A DNA stretch of 64,000 nt from Phaeobacter sp. J2-8 (lineage in GTDB: Bacteria > Pseudomonadota > Alphaproteobacteria > Rhodobacterales > Rhodobacteraceae), in NCBI RefSeq assembly GCF_022867865.1, contig NZ_JALIEC010000002.1, forward strand, positions 248,001-312,000, in the 5' to 3' direction. Positions 16,139 to 24,952 of this stretch are shown here, in pieces. The notes beneath the pieces are model-generated. The model searched no databases. It had not been told where the DNA came from and saw only the letters and a list, made by a program, of their open reading frames with translations. Each line of letters begins with the position of its first letter. The stretch's first letter is position 1. The position numbers and the translations under genes are program-made.

Positions 16139-17038
16139 ATGCTGATCGACAATATCCGCCTGTTCCTGACCATTTCCGAGAAAGGCAGCCTTGTGGCCGC
16201 CGCGCGCGAGGCCGGGCTTTCGGCCACCACGGTTTCGGAACGATTGGCCGCGCTTGAGGCGCATTATGGCGTTGTGCTGTTCAACCGCACGACGCGATCC
16301 CTGAGCCTGACCGACGAAGGGCGCACATTGCTTAACGGGGCCAAGGTCGTGTTGGCAGAGCTTGAAGATCTTGAAACGCGCATCCGGCTTGGGGCGGACA
16401 CGCTGTCCGGTCCGATCAGGATCAGCGCCCCCATCGACATCGGCCGCAGCATTCTGTCAAAAGTGATCTCGTCCTTCACCGCGCAACATCCGGCGATTTC
16501 AATCGAATTGTCGCTGTCCGATGGCTATGTGGATATTGTTGGTCAGGGTTTTGATCTGGCCATTCGGTTTGGCACGGTGACGGACAGCAGCCTGCGCACG
16601 CGCAGTCTTGGCCGGTTTCGTCGGATCGTTTGTGCAGCGCCGTCTTATATCGCGCAATATGGTGCGCCCCAAACCCCCGCCGACCTTGCGCAACACAATT
16701 GCATGGTCATGCGTTTTGGCACGACGCTGGACAATGTCTGGCGCTTTGGAACGGACAACAAGACCCGGCAAACCGTCACCGTGCGCGGCAACAAGATCGT
16801 CAACGACGGATCGCTTGTGCGGCAATGGGCGCTTGAGGGGCATGGCATCATTTTGAAATCGGAACTCGATGTGCAGCCAGACCTGACATCAGGTCGGCTG
16901 ATCGCATTGCTTCAGGATCATTCCTGCCCGGCGAATCCGCTTCAGATGATGTTTCCGCCCGGACGCGCGCAACCAAGGCGGGTCCGGGCGCTGGCTGATG
17001 CCTTGGGCGAGGCGATGTCAGCACGGGCGCAACAATAA
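16139..17038 (+). CDS. LysR family transcriptional regulator
   Basis: LysR-type regulator of 299 residues. The N-terminal helix-turn-helix reads IRLFLTISEKGSLVAAAREA followed by GLSATTVSERLAALE, then RTTRSLSLTDEG; the periplasmic-binding-like effector domain follows (GPIRISAPIDIGRS). An in-frame start at 16115 is possible, but 16139 fits the family better. It faces the ABM-small protein-oxidoreductase unit across about 100 bases containing three AATTCG(G)A repeats (16088, 16107, 16120), which may be its binding region. TATAAT (16135-16140) overlaps the start codon and is probably not its own promoter. Confidence 0.88.
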   Translation: MLIDNIRLFLTISEKGSLVAAAREAGLSATTVSERLAALEAHYGVVLFNRTTRSLSLTDEGRTLLNGAKVVLAELEDLETRIRLGADTLSGPIRISAPIDIGRSILSKVISSFTAQHPAISIELSLSDGYVDIVGQGFDLAIRFGTVTDSSLRTRSLGRFRRIVCAAPSYIAQYGAPQTPADLAQHNCMVMRFGTTLDNVWRFGTDNKTRQTVTVRGNKIVNDGSLVRQWALEGHGIILKSELDVQPDLTSGRLIALLQDHSCPANPLQMMFPPGRAQPRRVRALADALGEAMSARAQQ

Positions 17039-17101
17039 GAGCCTGATCAACCGGGATACCGCGCCGCATTTTTGCTGAAACCGGCGGCGCGGCACACAGA
17101 T

Positions 17102-18283
17102 CTATTCAGCAGCAACCGTTTGCCGGATGGGCGCGCCCAGACGCCCGGACAGGCGCACAAGGACAACCCCGACCGCGACAACAGCGGCGGCAATATAGGG
17201 CGCTGCGGCAAGGCCGATACCCTCAACCACAAGCCCGCCTGCCCATGCGCCCCCGGCGATGCCGAGGTTGAACGCACCGATGTTCAGGCCGGAGGCCACA
17301 TCCACCGCGCCGGGCGAAACCTCGCGTGCGATTTGCACGACGTAGGATTGCAGCGGCGGCACATTGGCAAAGGCAAAACCGCCCCAGAAGGCCGCAACCG
17401 CGATGGCTGCAATCGGGTGTGTAAGGAAGGCACCAAGTGCGACCAGTGATATCGCAAGGCCAGCAAAGATCACCGTCAGGGACGCTACTGCACCGATACG
17501 GTCAGCCAGTTTGCCGCCGGCGATATTCCCCACGGCGACAGATGCACCGTAGAGCAATAGCACAAGACTAACCGCGCCAGCAGACAGGCCAGTGACTTCA
17601 TTCAGCATCGGCGCCAGGAAGGTGAAGGCGATGAAGTTGCCGCCATAGCCGACAGCCGTGATCAGATAGACCAGCAGAAGGCGCGGCGAAGTCAGCACCT
17701 GCAACTGTGCCTTGATCCCTGCCGAGGCGGTCTTGGTCAGATTGGCGGGCACCAAAATGGCAGAAGCGACAAAGCCGATCACACCCAACGCGACAACGCC
17801 AAGGAAGGTCGACTGCCAGCCAAAGTTCTGGCCAATGAAGGTCCCCAACGGCACCCCCGTCACCAGCGCGACGGTCAGACCAAGGAACACCAGCGCAATG
17901 GCCGAGCTTTCCTTTTCAGGTTCCACAAGATCGGTGGCAATGGTCGACGCGATGGCGAAGAACACACCGTGCGCCAGACCAGTAATGAAACGCGCAGCGA
18001 CAAGGCTGCCGTAATCCGGCGCAAAGGCGGCGTAGGCATTGCCGAGCGTGAACAGCGCCAGCAAGAGCAGCAGGAGCGTTTTGCGCGGCACACGGTCAGC
18101 CATGGCGGTCAGCACCGGCGCACCGATGGTCACGCCAAGCGCATAGAGGCTGACAAGCAGACCAGCCGAGGGGATAGAAACGCCGAGATCGGCGGCGATG
18201 GTGGGCAACAGGCCGACGATAACGAACTCTGTCGTTCCAACGGCAAAAGCGCTGATGGTCAGCGCCCAAAGGGCAAGTGGCAT
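17102..18283 (-). CDS. MFS transporter, drug/arabinose efflux (AraJ/YdhP-like, DHA1)
   Basis: Proton-coupled exporter of 393 residues with 12 predicted membrane segments. FVIVGLLPTIAADLGVSIPS, the loop-2/3 signature APVLTAMADRVPRKTLLL and LVTGVPLGTFIGQNFGW (antiporter motif C-like) place it in the AraJ/YdhP-type DHA1 group. The ATG at 18283 is preceded by GGAG; an upstream extension to 18352 lacks support. It is transcribed away from the LysR gene starting near 18395, its likely regulator. Substrate unknown. Confidence 0.88.
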   Translation of the reverse strand: MPLALWALTISAFAVGTTEFVIVGLLPTIAADLGVSIPSAGLLVSLYALGVTIGAPVLTAMADRVPRKTLLLLLLALFTLGNAYAAFAPDYGSLVAARFITGLAHGVFFAIASTIATDLVEPEKESSAIALVFLGLTVALVTGVPLGTFIGQNFGWQSTFLGVVALGVIGFVASAILVPANLTKTASAGIKAQLQVLTSPRLLLVYLITAVGYGGNFIAFTFLAPMLNEVTGLSAGAVSLVLLLYGASVAVGNIAGGKLADRIGAVASLTVIFAGLAISLVALGAFLTHPIAAIAVAAFWGGFAFANVPPLQSYVVQIAREVSPGAVDVASGLNIGAFNLGIAGGAWAGGLVVEGIGLAAAPYIAAAVVAVGVVLVRLSGRLGAPIRQTVAAE

Positions 18284-18394
18284 CGGGTTTCTCCAATAAA
18301 TTTGATGTCGACGCCACATATGCATGCCGTTATCTATTGCGGGAACGGACAAGTTTGGAATGGATCATTGCAGAAACTGCACGAATTGCTGCGC

Positions 18395-19260
18395 ATGGGG
18401 GATTTGGCCGCCTTTGTCGGGATCGTCGATGATGGCGGTTTTGCGGAATCCGCGCGGCGGCGTGGCGTGTCGGCCTCGACGCTCAGCCGGTCGGTCACGC
18501 GGCTGGAGGAGCAGTTGAAAGTCACATTGCTCCGCCGCACCACACGATCCATCGAGATCACCCCCGAAGGCGCCGCTGTTCTGGCCGAAGCGCGCGAAAT
18601 TCTGGACCGCAGCGAAGCCCTGCAGGAGATCGCAACCAGCGGACAGGCCCCCGCCGGGCCACTGCGGGTGAACGCGCCGGTTCCTTACGTCCTGCATGTT
18701 CTCGCCCCGCATCTTGCCGAATTTCATGCGACATACCCGGGTATTCAGCTGTCGATTGATATGACGGATACGCTGGTTGACCTAATCGGCAGTCATGCGG
18801 ATGTCGCCATTCGTCTGGGCCGCCTGGGAGATAGCCAGATGTTGCATCGCCCGTTGGGGCAGACGGCCTGGAAATTGGTGGCGACCCCGGAATATCTTGA
18901 TCGCCATGGCTGGCCAGAGCGGCCTGCTGACCTTGGGCGGCTGGAACAAGTCCGCTTTGCCATGCCGGATCATATCAATACGCTGCGCTTTGCCGGTCAC
19001 CCCGACCCGGTGGCCGTGCCCACCGCGCTGACCGCGAGCAATGGCGAAGCGGTGCGGCAATTGGTTTTGGGCGGGCTGGGCATCGCACGGTTTTCCGACT
19101 TCATGATCGCCGAAGACATGCGCGCGGCCGTCTGGTGGAACTTCTGCCCGGTCAATTGGAAGCAGAACCGCTGGAAATCTCTGCGCTCTACCTCACCCGC
19201 GTGTCGGGGCTGCGCCGGCTTGGGGTGTTTCTGGATTGGCTAGCAACGTTGATGGATTGA
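18395..19260 (+). CDS. LysR family transcriptional regulator, C-terminus frameshifted
   Basis: LysR regulator with helix-turn-helix AAFVGIVDDGGFAESARRRG plus VSASTLSRSVTRLEEQL, RRTTRSIEITPEG, and an effector domain (GPLRVNAPVPYVLHVLAPHL). The frame that carries most of the protein ends in unlikely sequence (AVWWNFCPVNWKQNRW). Shifting frame at 19121-19130 (GC-rich CGCGCGGCCG) restores GRLVELLPGQLEAEPLEIS and RRLGVFLDWLATLMD to a TGA at 19260, the normal LysR end. A one-base loss is the simplest explanation. The start is uncertain: 18395 (MGDLAAF) fits the family, but in-frame ATGs exist further upstream. It probably controls the divergent MFS gene. Confidence 0.78.
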
Positions 19261-19394
19261 CGGGCTGCGCCTTGTGGCACGCGCATTTGGTTCATGTCAT
19301 GGGCCATGAAATCATCGACGATAAAGCGCATCATCAGAGAAAGCGGGCCGGTCGTGACAGACGCAAACCCCTCTGTAGCGACAGATGGCCGGAC

Positions 19395-19940
19395 CTATGC
19401 CGCGCCCTTCCAAACCACCGGATTTACGTACACGATGCCGTCGCCGACGCTGACCATCACGTCACCATCCTGAATATTGACCTGAAGCTGCATCGTGCGG
19501 CTTGCCAAATTGGCCAAAGCGGCGGTGTCGCCCTCGGGGAGGTTGATCACCTGAAGATTGTCAAACCGGGTGGTGCTGTTTTTGATCTTGTCCCACCAGA
19601 CATCCGCCGTCCGACCGCCATAGGGATAGACAACCACCCTGCCCGCCTTGCCACAGGATTGGCGCATCACCTTTTCGCTGGGCAGCCCCAGCGCCACCCA
19701 AACATCAAGCTCGCCGCTCAGGCTTTTTTGCCAGATGTCCGGCTCGTCATCGGTGGACAGCCCCTTGGTCATTTCCAGATGCTCATGGGCATTCAACGCA
19801 AAGGCCACAAGGCGCACCATCAACCGTTCATCGGTTTCCGACGGATGTTTGGCCACGGTAAGCTTGTGGGTTTCGTAATAATGCCGATCCATGTCAGAGA
19901 CCGAGAGTTCAACTTTGTAAATGGTAGCTTTTTGCGCCAT
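19395..19940 (-). CDS. yaeQ: YaeQ family protein
   Basis: Cytoplasmic protein of 181 residues of the YaeQ family, a PD-(D/E)XK-nuclease-like fold of uncertain cellular role. Motifs: ATIYKVELSVSDMDRHYYET, RLMVRLVAFALNAHEHLEMT, DEPDIWQKSLSGELDVWVALG, and GRVVVYPYGG. The ATG at 19940 is chosen because the homologous region starts at MAQKATIYK; the open frame continues 36 codons upstream with no family similarity. It stands alone between a LysR gene and the solute-binding-like gene. Confidence 0.87.
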   Translation of the reverse strand: MAQKATIYKVELSVSDMDRHYYETHKLTVAKHPSETDERLMVRLVAFALNAHEHLEMTKGLSTDDEPDIWQKSLSGELDVWVALGLPSEKVMRQSCGKAGRVVVYPYGGRTADVWWDKIKNSTTRFDNLQVINLPEGDTAALANLASRTMQLQVNIQDGDVMVSVGDGIVYVNPVVWKGAA

Positions 19941-20084
19941 GATTTGTCCCAAATCTCCAAGGATTGGGATGCCTACTCTGTCCGGGGGGCTTTTAAAAGC
20001 CGATTGGATGCCGGCATGACCGCGCCGGGCATACAACCGCTGTGGCACCGACGCGCAAGCATGCCAGAGCCATCGAATAACGCC

Positions 20085-21284
20085 TTATATCAAGGCCTTT
20101 GAGGTGATCACATCCCAGAGCCGGACAAGGAAATTATGCTCTTCCATCACCGAATTCCAGATCACGATTTGTCTTTGCCGCGTCTCACAGCTTCCGCCTT
20201 CGCGCAGGTCGCCGGGATGATAGACAACGTTGCCAAAGGCATCGCAAATGTCGGCGGCGGCGGGTTTGCCGTCATACCAGAAATCCCACTCAACCGGTGA
20301 CAAATGCGCACGCGCCGCGCCGGGGGCCGCCATATAGGCGCCGTTCCGGGCCATGATCGCGCCTGCCGGACCGGACAGCCACCAGTTCAGATAGGCATAG
20401 GCCAGCTCTTCGGTACGTGGGTCCAGACTTTGCGACAGGGCCATGCCACCGCACCAGCCGCGATAGCCTTCGGCCGGGGCGCACATCCGAATGGGCATGC
20501 CCCTGGCCTTTTGTGACAGATAGTTCGACCACCACATCGTCGACAGTTTTGCAGACCGGCAGGCGCTGGGGGTCGTGTCGGTCCAGAACCCGGCGAAATG
20601 ACCGGACAGTTGATATTGCTTCACCAACCGGATGAAACTGCCGATTTCACTCAGGCTCAGATTTCCGGGGTTTTCACATTGAAATTCGCCGCGGGCGCGC
20701 AAGGCCAGCAAAAGATCGGGCACGCCGATGGCGGCGTCGGCCTGAATGGCGACCCGCCCGCGCCAGTCTTCGGACAGAAGATCGCCCCAACTGGTGGGGT
20801 CAGGGGCAGAGCTGTCGCCGATAATGGCAAAACTGTCGGCGTTATAGACCGTCGGCAGCATGGAAATCCGCCCGGTGTCTTCGCATCCCAATTCGCCGCT
20901 TTCCTGCACAAACAGCCGATCCAGCGGAGAGCCGCTGAGAACGCCGCCGTTCAGATTGTCCTTGTTTTCACCGGGACGCAGCACCGGCCAGTTGCGCACC
21001 TGATCCCAGCAATTGATGCGGGATACATCAATCGGGCGCAGCGATCTTGCCGGCCAAATCAGATCAAGATCGTGAAACCATTGGTCGTATATGTCGAAAC
21101 TGTCCGGCGCCAGCACGCCACGGCGCTGGGCCTCGATCCCGTCCAGCGCGATGAAATCAAGCCGGATTCCCAAATCGGCCTCGGCCGAGGCCAGAATTGT
21201 GTCAATCAGCGTCACGCCCGTGCCCAGCACGCGCAGCACTGGCGGGTTGATGTGCAAGGACGGCGATTTCAAGTGATCCGGCAA
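20085..21284 (-). CDS. Extracellular solute-binding-like protein without a signal peptide
   Basis: Protein of 399 residues with the fold signature of polyamine-type ABC substrate-binding proteins: LRVLGTGVTLIDTI, SWGDLLSEDWRGRVAI, PAEGYRGWCGGMAL, AYLNWWLSGPAGAIMARNGA. No hydrophobic leader precedes the mature-like start, and no permease or ATPase gene is nearby. It follows the CobW GTPase gene by 15 bases on the same strand. It could be a cytoplasmic binding or sensor protein, or its true start and leader may be lost. I saw no clear frame break, although the 20500-20560 segment is only loosely family-like. Confidence 0.8.
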   Translation of the reverse strand: MPDHLKSPSLHINPPVLRVLGTGVTLIDTILASAEADLGIRLDFIALDGIEAQRRGVLAPDSFDIYDQWFHDLDLIWPARSLRPIDVSRINCWDQVRNWPVLRPGENKDNLNGGVLSGSPLDRLFVQESGELGCEDTGRISMLPTVYNADSFAIIGDSSAPDPTSWGDLLSEDWRGRVAIQADAAIGVPDLLLALRARGEFQCENPGNLSLSEIGSFIRLVKQYQLSGHFAGFWTDTTPSACRSAKLSTMWWSNYLSQKARGMPIRMCAPAEGYRGWCGGMALSQSLDPRTEELAYAYLNWWLSGPAGAIMARNGAYMAAPGAARAHLSPVEWDFWYDGKPAAADICDAFGNVVYHPGDLREGGSCETRQRQIVIWNSVMEEHNFLVRLWDVITSKALI

Positions 21285-21299
21285 TGTGCGCTCTGCCCG

Positions 21300-22265
21300 T
21301 CAGACTGTTTTTACGTTCAAGAACGCCTCGAAAGAGGCGCGCAGCCGCGCCATGTCGAGGTCACGCGCAATGAATACGAGATGGGAGCTTTGATCGGAAG
21401 CGATTGCACTGTCAAGGTGACGCGGGTGGTGCAGCGTATGCCCGACACCATCAATCAGGACAAAACCGGTGTCCGTTTTCAACAGGCATTTGACCCGCAG
21501 CAGATTGGCCCCATGCCGGTGGATCAGCGCCGACAGCCAGACCACGAACCTGGTCCAGTCCAATGATGTCTGAAACGTCAGGCCAAGGGTCGCGGCCCCG
21601 GTGCCATCGCGATGGGCCGACCCGGCAGCCCACGACGCGCCCGGATCAATGGATCCGCCGCCGGCAATATCCGCAAAGGTCGGGTTTTCCCGCGCATCCA
21701 GCAGCTGTGCCGCCGGATTGATCAGCGCCAGCCGCAGCCCCAGATCCTGTAACCGGGTCTGTGGGACCAGATCGGTTTTCGACAGCAAAATCGTGCTGGC
21801 CGCCGCCACCTGGGCAACCCATTCCGGCTGTTTGGCATGCAGGGACGCACCGTTCAGCGCATCGGCAACAGTCACGACATCCTGCAACACCACCTGATTG
21901 TGCAGGACCGGATCAAACGTCAGCGTCGACAGGATCTGCGAAGGATCGGCCAGCCCGGTCGTTTCGATCACGATCCGGTCGAACTGAGGGATCTCGCCGC
22001 TGCGCGCCTGTGCAATCAGGGTCAGGATGGCGTCTTTTAATTCGCCCCGGATCTGACAGCAGACACAGCCGGAATTCAGCAACACCGTGTCCGGCGCGAT
22101 CGTGCCCACCAGCAAATGATCAATCCCGACCGCGCCGAATTCATTCACCAGAACCGCCACCCGATCTGCGGTTTCATCCCGGAGCGCACGTGACAGCCAG
22201 GTTGTCTTGCCCGCGCCCAGAAACCCGGTCAACAACGTGATTGGAACAGGGGGCCGATAGGTCAT
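21300..22265 (-). CDS. CobW/CobW-C family GTP-binding metallochaperone
   Basis: GTPase of 321 residues of the COG0523 group that delivers metal ions to enzymes. Walker A is GFLGAGKTT (residues about 14-22), the metal-binding CxCC is GCVCC, then ETTGLADPSQIL and LSKTDLV as the guanine-specificity loop. A CobW C-terminal domain follows (LLRVKCLLKTDTGFVLIDGV). Its ATG overlaps the stop of the small MCGLCG gene (ATGA). In this operon its client may be the metal-dependent deacetylase/imidase homologue upstream; that is inference. Confidence 0.88.
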   Translation of the reverse strand: MTYRPPVPITLLTGFLGAGKTTWLSRALRDETADRVAVLVNEFGAVGIDHLLVGTIAPDTVLLNSGCVCCQIRGELKDAILTLIAQARSGEIPQFDRIVIETTGLADPSQILSTLTFDPVLHNQVVLQDVVTVADALNGASLHAKQPEWVAQVAAASTILLSKTDLVPQTRLQDLGLRLALINPAAQLLDARENPTFADIAGGGSIDPGASWAAGSAHRDGTGAATLGLTFQTSLDWTRFVVWLSALIHRHGANLLRVKCLLKTDTGFVLIDGVGHTLHHPRHLDSAIASDQSSHLVFIARDLDMARLRASFEAFLNVKTV

Positions 22266-22580
22266 GAAACCGCGCTCCTGTCCGGGAAATTCGCCTCATC
22301 CAAAGGATCAAAGCCGCCGCCGAACTCTTTTTCAAGCGCGGCCCATACCTCGGTCACGTTGCTGACGATGGCCTGCTGGCCGGTCATGCTGCGCAGGACA
22401 TAGCTTTGCCCCTGCCAATCCGACAACTGAATGCGCCTGCGGTCCAGCATCCGGTTCACCGCCGCAATTCGGTTGGCACGGTCCCCGGCGTCGCTGCACC
22501 GGATCCGCCGAAGCCGCTGTGTCCAGCCCGGCGGCGCTCCAATGATCATCCGTGCCAAAAATTCCGCATAATCCGCACAT
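22262..22580 (-). CDS. Small conserved protein starting MCGLCGIFG, frameshifted
   Basis: The ATG at 22580 (AAGGGG upstream) opens MCGLCGIFGTDDHWSAAG. The N-terminus resembles class II glutamine amidotransferases (Met-Cys-Gly), but the protein is only about 105 residues. After a frame break at about 22526-22532 the product continues GWTQRLRRIR, ANRIAAVNRMLDRRRIQLSD, SYVLRSMTGQQAIVSN, FDPLDEANFPD and stops at 22262, overlapping cobW. I recall similar short proteins adjacent to CobW GTPases in other proteobacteria, but no function is known to me. The two cysteines in MCGLCG could bind metal. Confidence 0.6.
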
Positions 22581-22641
22581 TGTTGTTCTGCCCCTTGTGC
22601 AGGCATTGGCGGGACATGATGGCCCCACCTGCCCGATTTGA

Positions 22642-23524
22642 TTACCCCTTGCGCGGCGCGCGAGCGTTATAATCGTCGGCGATTTCGTCGAATGTGGCCC
22701 AACGCACCCCTTCATGGCTGTTGATGTATTCGATCAACCGCTCATGCATCATCAAGACCTGCGGCCAGGCCAGACACGTCGGGGTGAATGGTCATGGTGA
22801 ACACCGCATAATCGTTTTCGCGGTAGACATAGTCGAACTGGTCTTTCCACATCTGCTCGATGTCGCGCGGATTGACGAAACCGTGGCTGTTGGGCGATTT
22901 CTTGACGAACATCATCGGTGGCAGATCGTCGAGATACCAATTGGCCGGGATTTCGATCAGATCGGTTTCTTCGCCCCGCACCAGCGGCTTCATCCAGGCA
23001 TCGGGATGCTGGGTATAGTCGATCTTGGTCCAGCTGTCGCCGACCCGCACCCGGTAGGGATGGAAATCATTATGCATCAGCGAATGGTCGTATTTGATCC
23101 CACGTTCCAGCAGCAACTCGTTGGTGACATTCGAAAATTCCCACCACGGCGCGACATAGCCGGTCGGGCGCTTGCCACTCAGGGCGGTGGCCAGTTCGAT
23201 TGATTTGTCGAGAATGGCCATCTCCTGTTCGCGGGTCATCGCGATGGGATTTTCGTGGGAATAGCCGTGAATGCCGATTTCATGGCCGGCCTTGGCCACG
23301 GCGGCCATTTCATCGGGGAAGGTTTCCACCGAATGCCCGGGAATGAACCACGTGGTCCGCAGATCATATTTCTCGAACAGTTTCAGAAGCCGAAGCGAGC
23401 CGACCTCTCCTGCGAACATGCCGCGCGAAATGTCGTCGGGCGAATCTTCGCCGCCATAAGATCCAAGCCATCCCGCGACGGCATCCACGTCCACGCCATA
23501 AGCGACCAGAATTTCCTTAGTCAT
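22642..23524 (-). CDS. Polysaccharide-deacetylase-fold hydrolase, cyclic imide hydrolase-like, C-terminus frameshifted
   Basis: Metal-dependent hydrolase of the NodB/polysaccharide deacetylase fold. Landmarks: [89 protein letters not shown]. This pattern is that of the cyclic imide hydrolase/PgdA-like branch rather than sugar deacetylases. The ATG at 23524 has GGGAGAA upstream and overlaps the amidase stop. After MTIHPDVSG the frame breaks (about 22765-22773); the family ending ([30 protein letters not shown]) continues in another frame to TAA at 22642. Expected length is about 293 residues. Role inferred: ring opening of cyclic imides. Confidence 0.78.
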
Positions 23525-24899
23525 AACTTTCTCCCTGTGAGATGAAGGTTGCATTGGTAAGTTCGGAAACGATGCGGCCGGTCTGCGCCAGCAGATGATC
23601 ATCGTTGCCAGAGGCCGCCGAAAGCAGGATGGAACCCTGCACGCGGCCGCCGTTTTCGCGCAGCGGCAGCGCCAGACCGGGCCAGTCCAGAAGGCTGCCG
23701 ATCATCGTGGCCCCCAGCAATCTGGAATTGAGATCCTGCGCCGCGTCGAGATTGTCCTGATAGTCAGAAAGCGCATGGCGCAGCGACGGGACCGTTGGAA
23801 AGGCAATCAGCCTTTCGCCAATCTCGGCCTGTGCGTCCCGGACCAGCTGCGCCCGTGTGCGCAGGTAGCTTGCATATTGCGCATCACTCAGAACCGGCGC
23901 CTGTTCGAGCCGCGTTCGGATCATCGGGTCAATCGCAGCGGCCTGATCACTGGCCAACAGATCCGCATATTTTCGCCGCGCCTCGATCGCCACCAGATGG
24001 CCTTGGGCTGTGGTCAGCGCGCGCAGGTCGTCGACGGATTTCAGGCGCGCCGATTTGATGACCCAACCCGCAGCGGACAGATACACCAGGGCCGCATCAT
24101 AGGCCCGGGCAACCTCTTCGCCCCAGACAGGGCCAAGGCTGTCCGACAGATCCCAAATCTCTGCCTTTTCCTTGCGGCCACCCCGAGGGGCGGCTGTGGT
24201 CAAAACCCCATCCGCCGCCCGCAGCACATCGAAGGAATGCGACAGCGTCCCCAGTGTATCAAGTGTCCGGGACAACGGATGCACGCCGGTTTTGTCATAG
24301 CGGGCCGCACTGGGCCGAAAGCCGAAAATGCCATTCAGCGCCGCAGGAAGGCGAATGGAGCCCGAGGTATCCGTGCCGACCCCCAGATCCGCAAGATTGT
24401 GCGCCACCAGCACCGCCGCACCAGAGCTGGAGCCACCGGGCACCAGAGGCACGTCAGTCGACAAAGCCGACGGCGGTGTGCCGAAATGCGGGTTGAGACC
24501 CAATCCAGAAAAGGCAAATTCCGACAGGCCTGTGCGGGCAAGGGACACCGCCCCCGCCGCCTCAATCCGGGCAACGCAATGCGCGTCATGGCGTGCTGGC
24601 GAGGCGGATTTTCGCAAGCCAGATCCGCAGGTTGTCACCTCATCCGCCTGGTCGATGATGTCTTTCCACACCACATGCGCGCCGTCCAGCGGCCCCGGCG
24701 GCTGGCCTTTTGTCATCCGGGCGTCGACCTGTGCGGCAAGCTTCATTGCGCGGTCCGCTGTGATTGCCGTGCAGGCCCCGCACCCGGTCCAGCCTTCAAG
24801 CGCCGCCAAACCCGCCGCCGCCCTGTCCGTCGCCGGACGCCAGTCCGCCCCAGCCCCTGCCACTGCCCCGGACAGTTGGTGTTCACAATTCAATGTCAT
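23517..24899 (-). CDS. Amidase (amidase-signature family)
   Basis: Hydrolase of 460 residues with the Ser-cisSer-Lys triad of the amidase signature family: Lys79 in HVVWKD, the GGSSSG loop at 155-160, and the nucleophile Ser181 in [12 protein letters not shown]. It cleaves an amide to acid plus ammonia. It lies between an NCS1 permease and an imidase-like deacetylase, whose start it overlaps by eight bases. A half-amidase acting on the ring-opened imide is therefore attractive, though other small amides cannot be excluded. The frame is intact. Cytoplasmic, no leader. Confidence 0.85.
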   Translation of the reverse strand: MTLNCEHQLSGAVAGAGADWRPATDRAAAGLAALEGWTGCGACTAITADRAMKLAAQVDARMTKGQPPGPLDGAHVVWKDIIDQADEVTTCGSGLRKSASPARHDAHCVARIEAAGAVSLARTGLSEFAFSGLGLNPHFGTPPSALSTDVPLVPGGSSSGAAVLVAHNLADLGVGTDTSGSIRLPAALNGIFGFRPSAARYDKTGVHPLSRTLDTLGTLSHSFDVLRAADGVLTTAAPRGGRKEKAEIWDLSDSLGPVWGEEVARAYDAALVYLSAAGWVIKSARLKSVDDLRALTTAQGHLVAIEARRKYADLLASDQAAAIDPMIRTRLEQAPVLSDAQYASYLRTRAQLVRDAQAEIGERLIAFPTVPSLRHALSDYQDNLDAAQDLNSRLLGATMIGSLLDWPGLALPLRENGGRVQGSILLSAASGNDDHLLAQTGRIVSELTNATFISQGESYD

Positions 24900-24952
24900 G
24901 ATGTCCCCCTGTGGCGGGTGCGATGTGCACCCGCCTGGATGCGTGACCGGGA

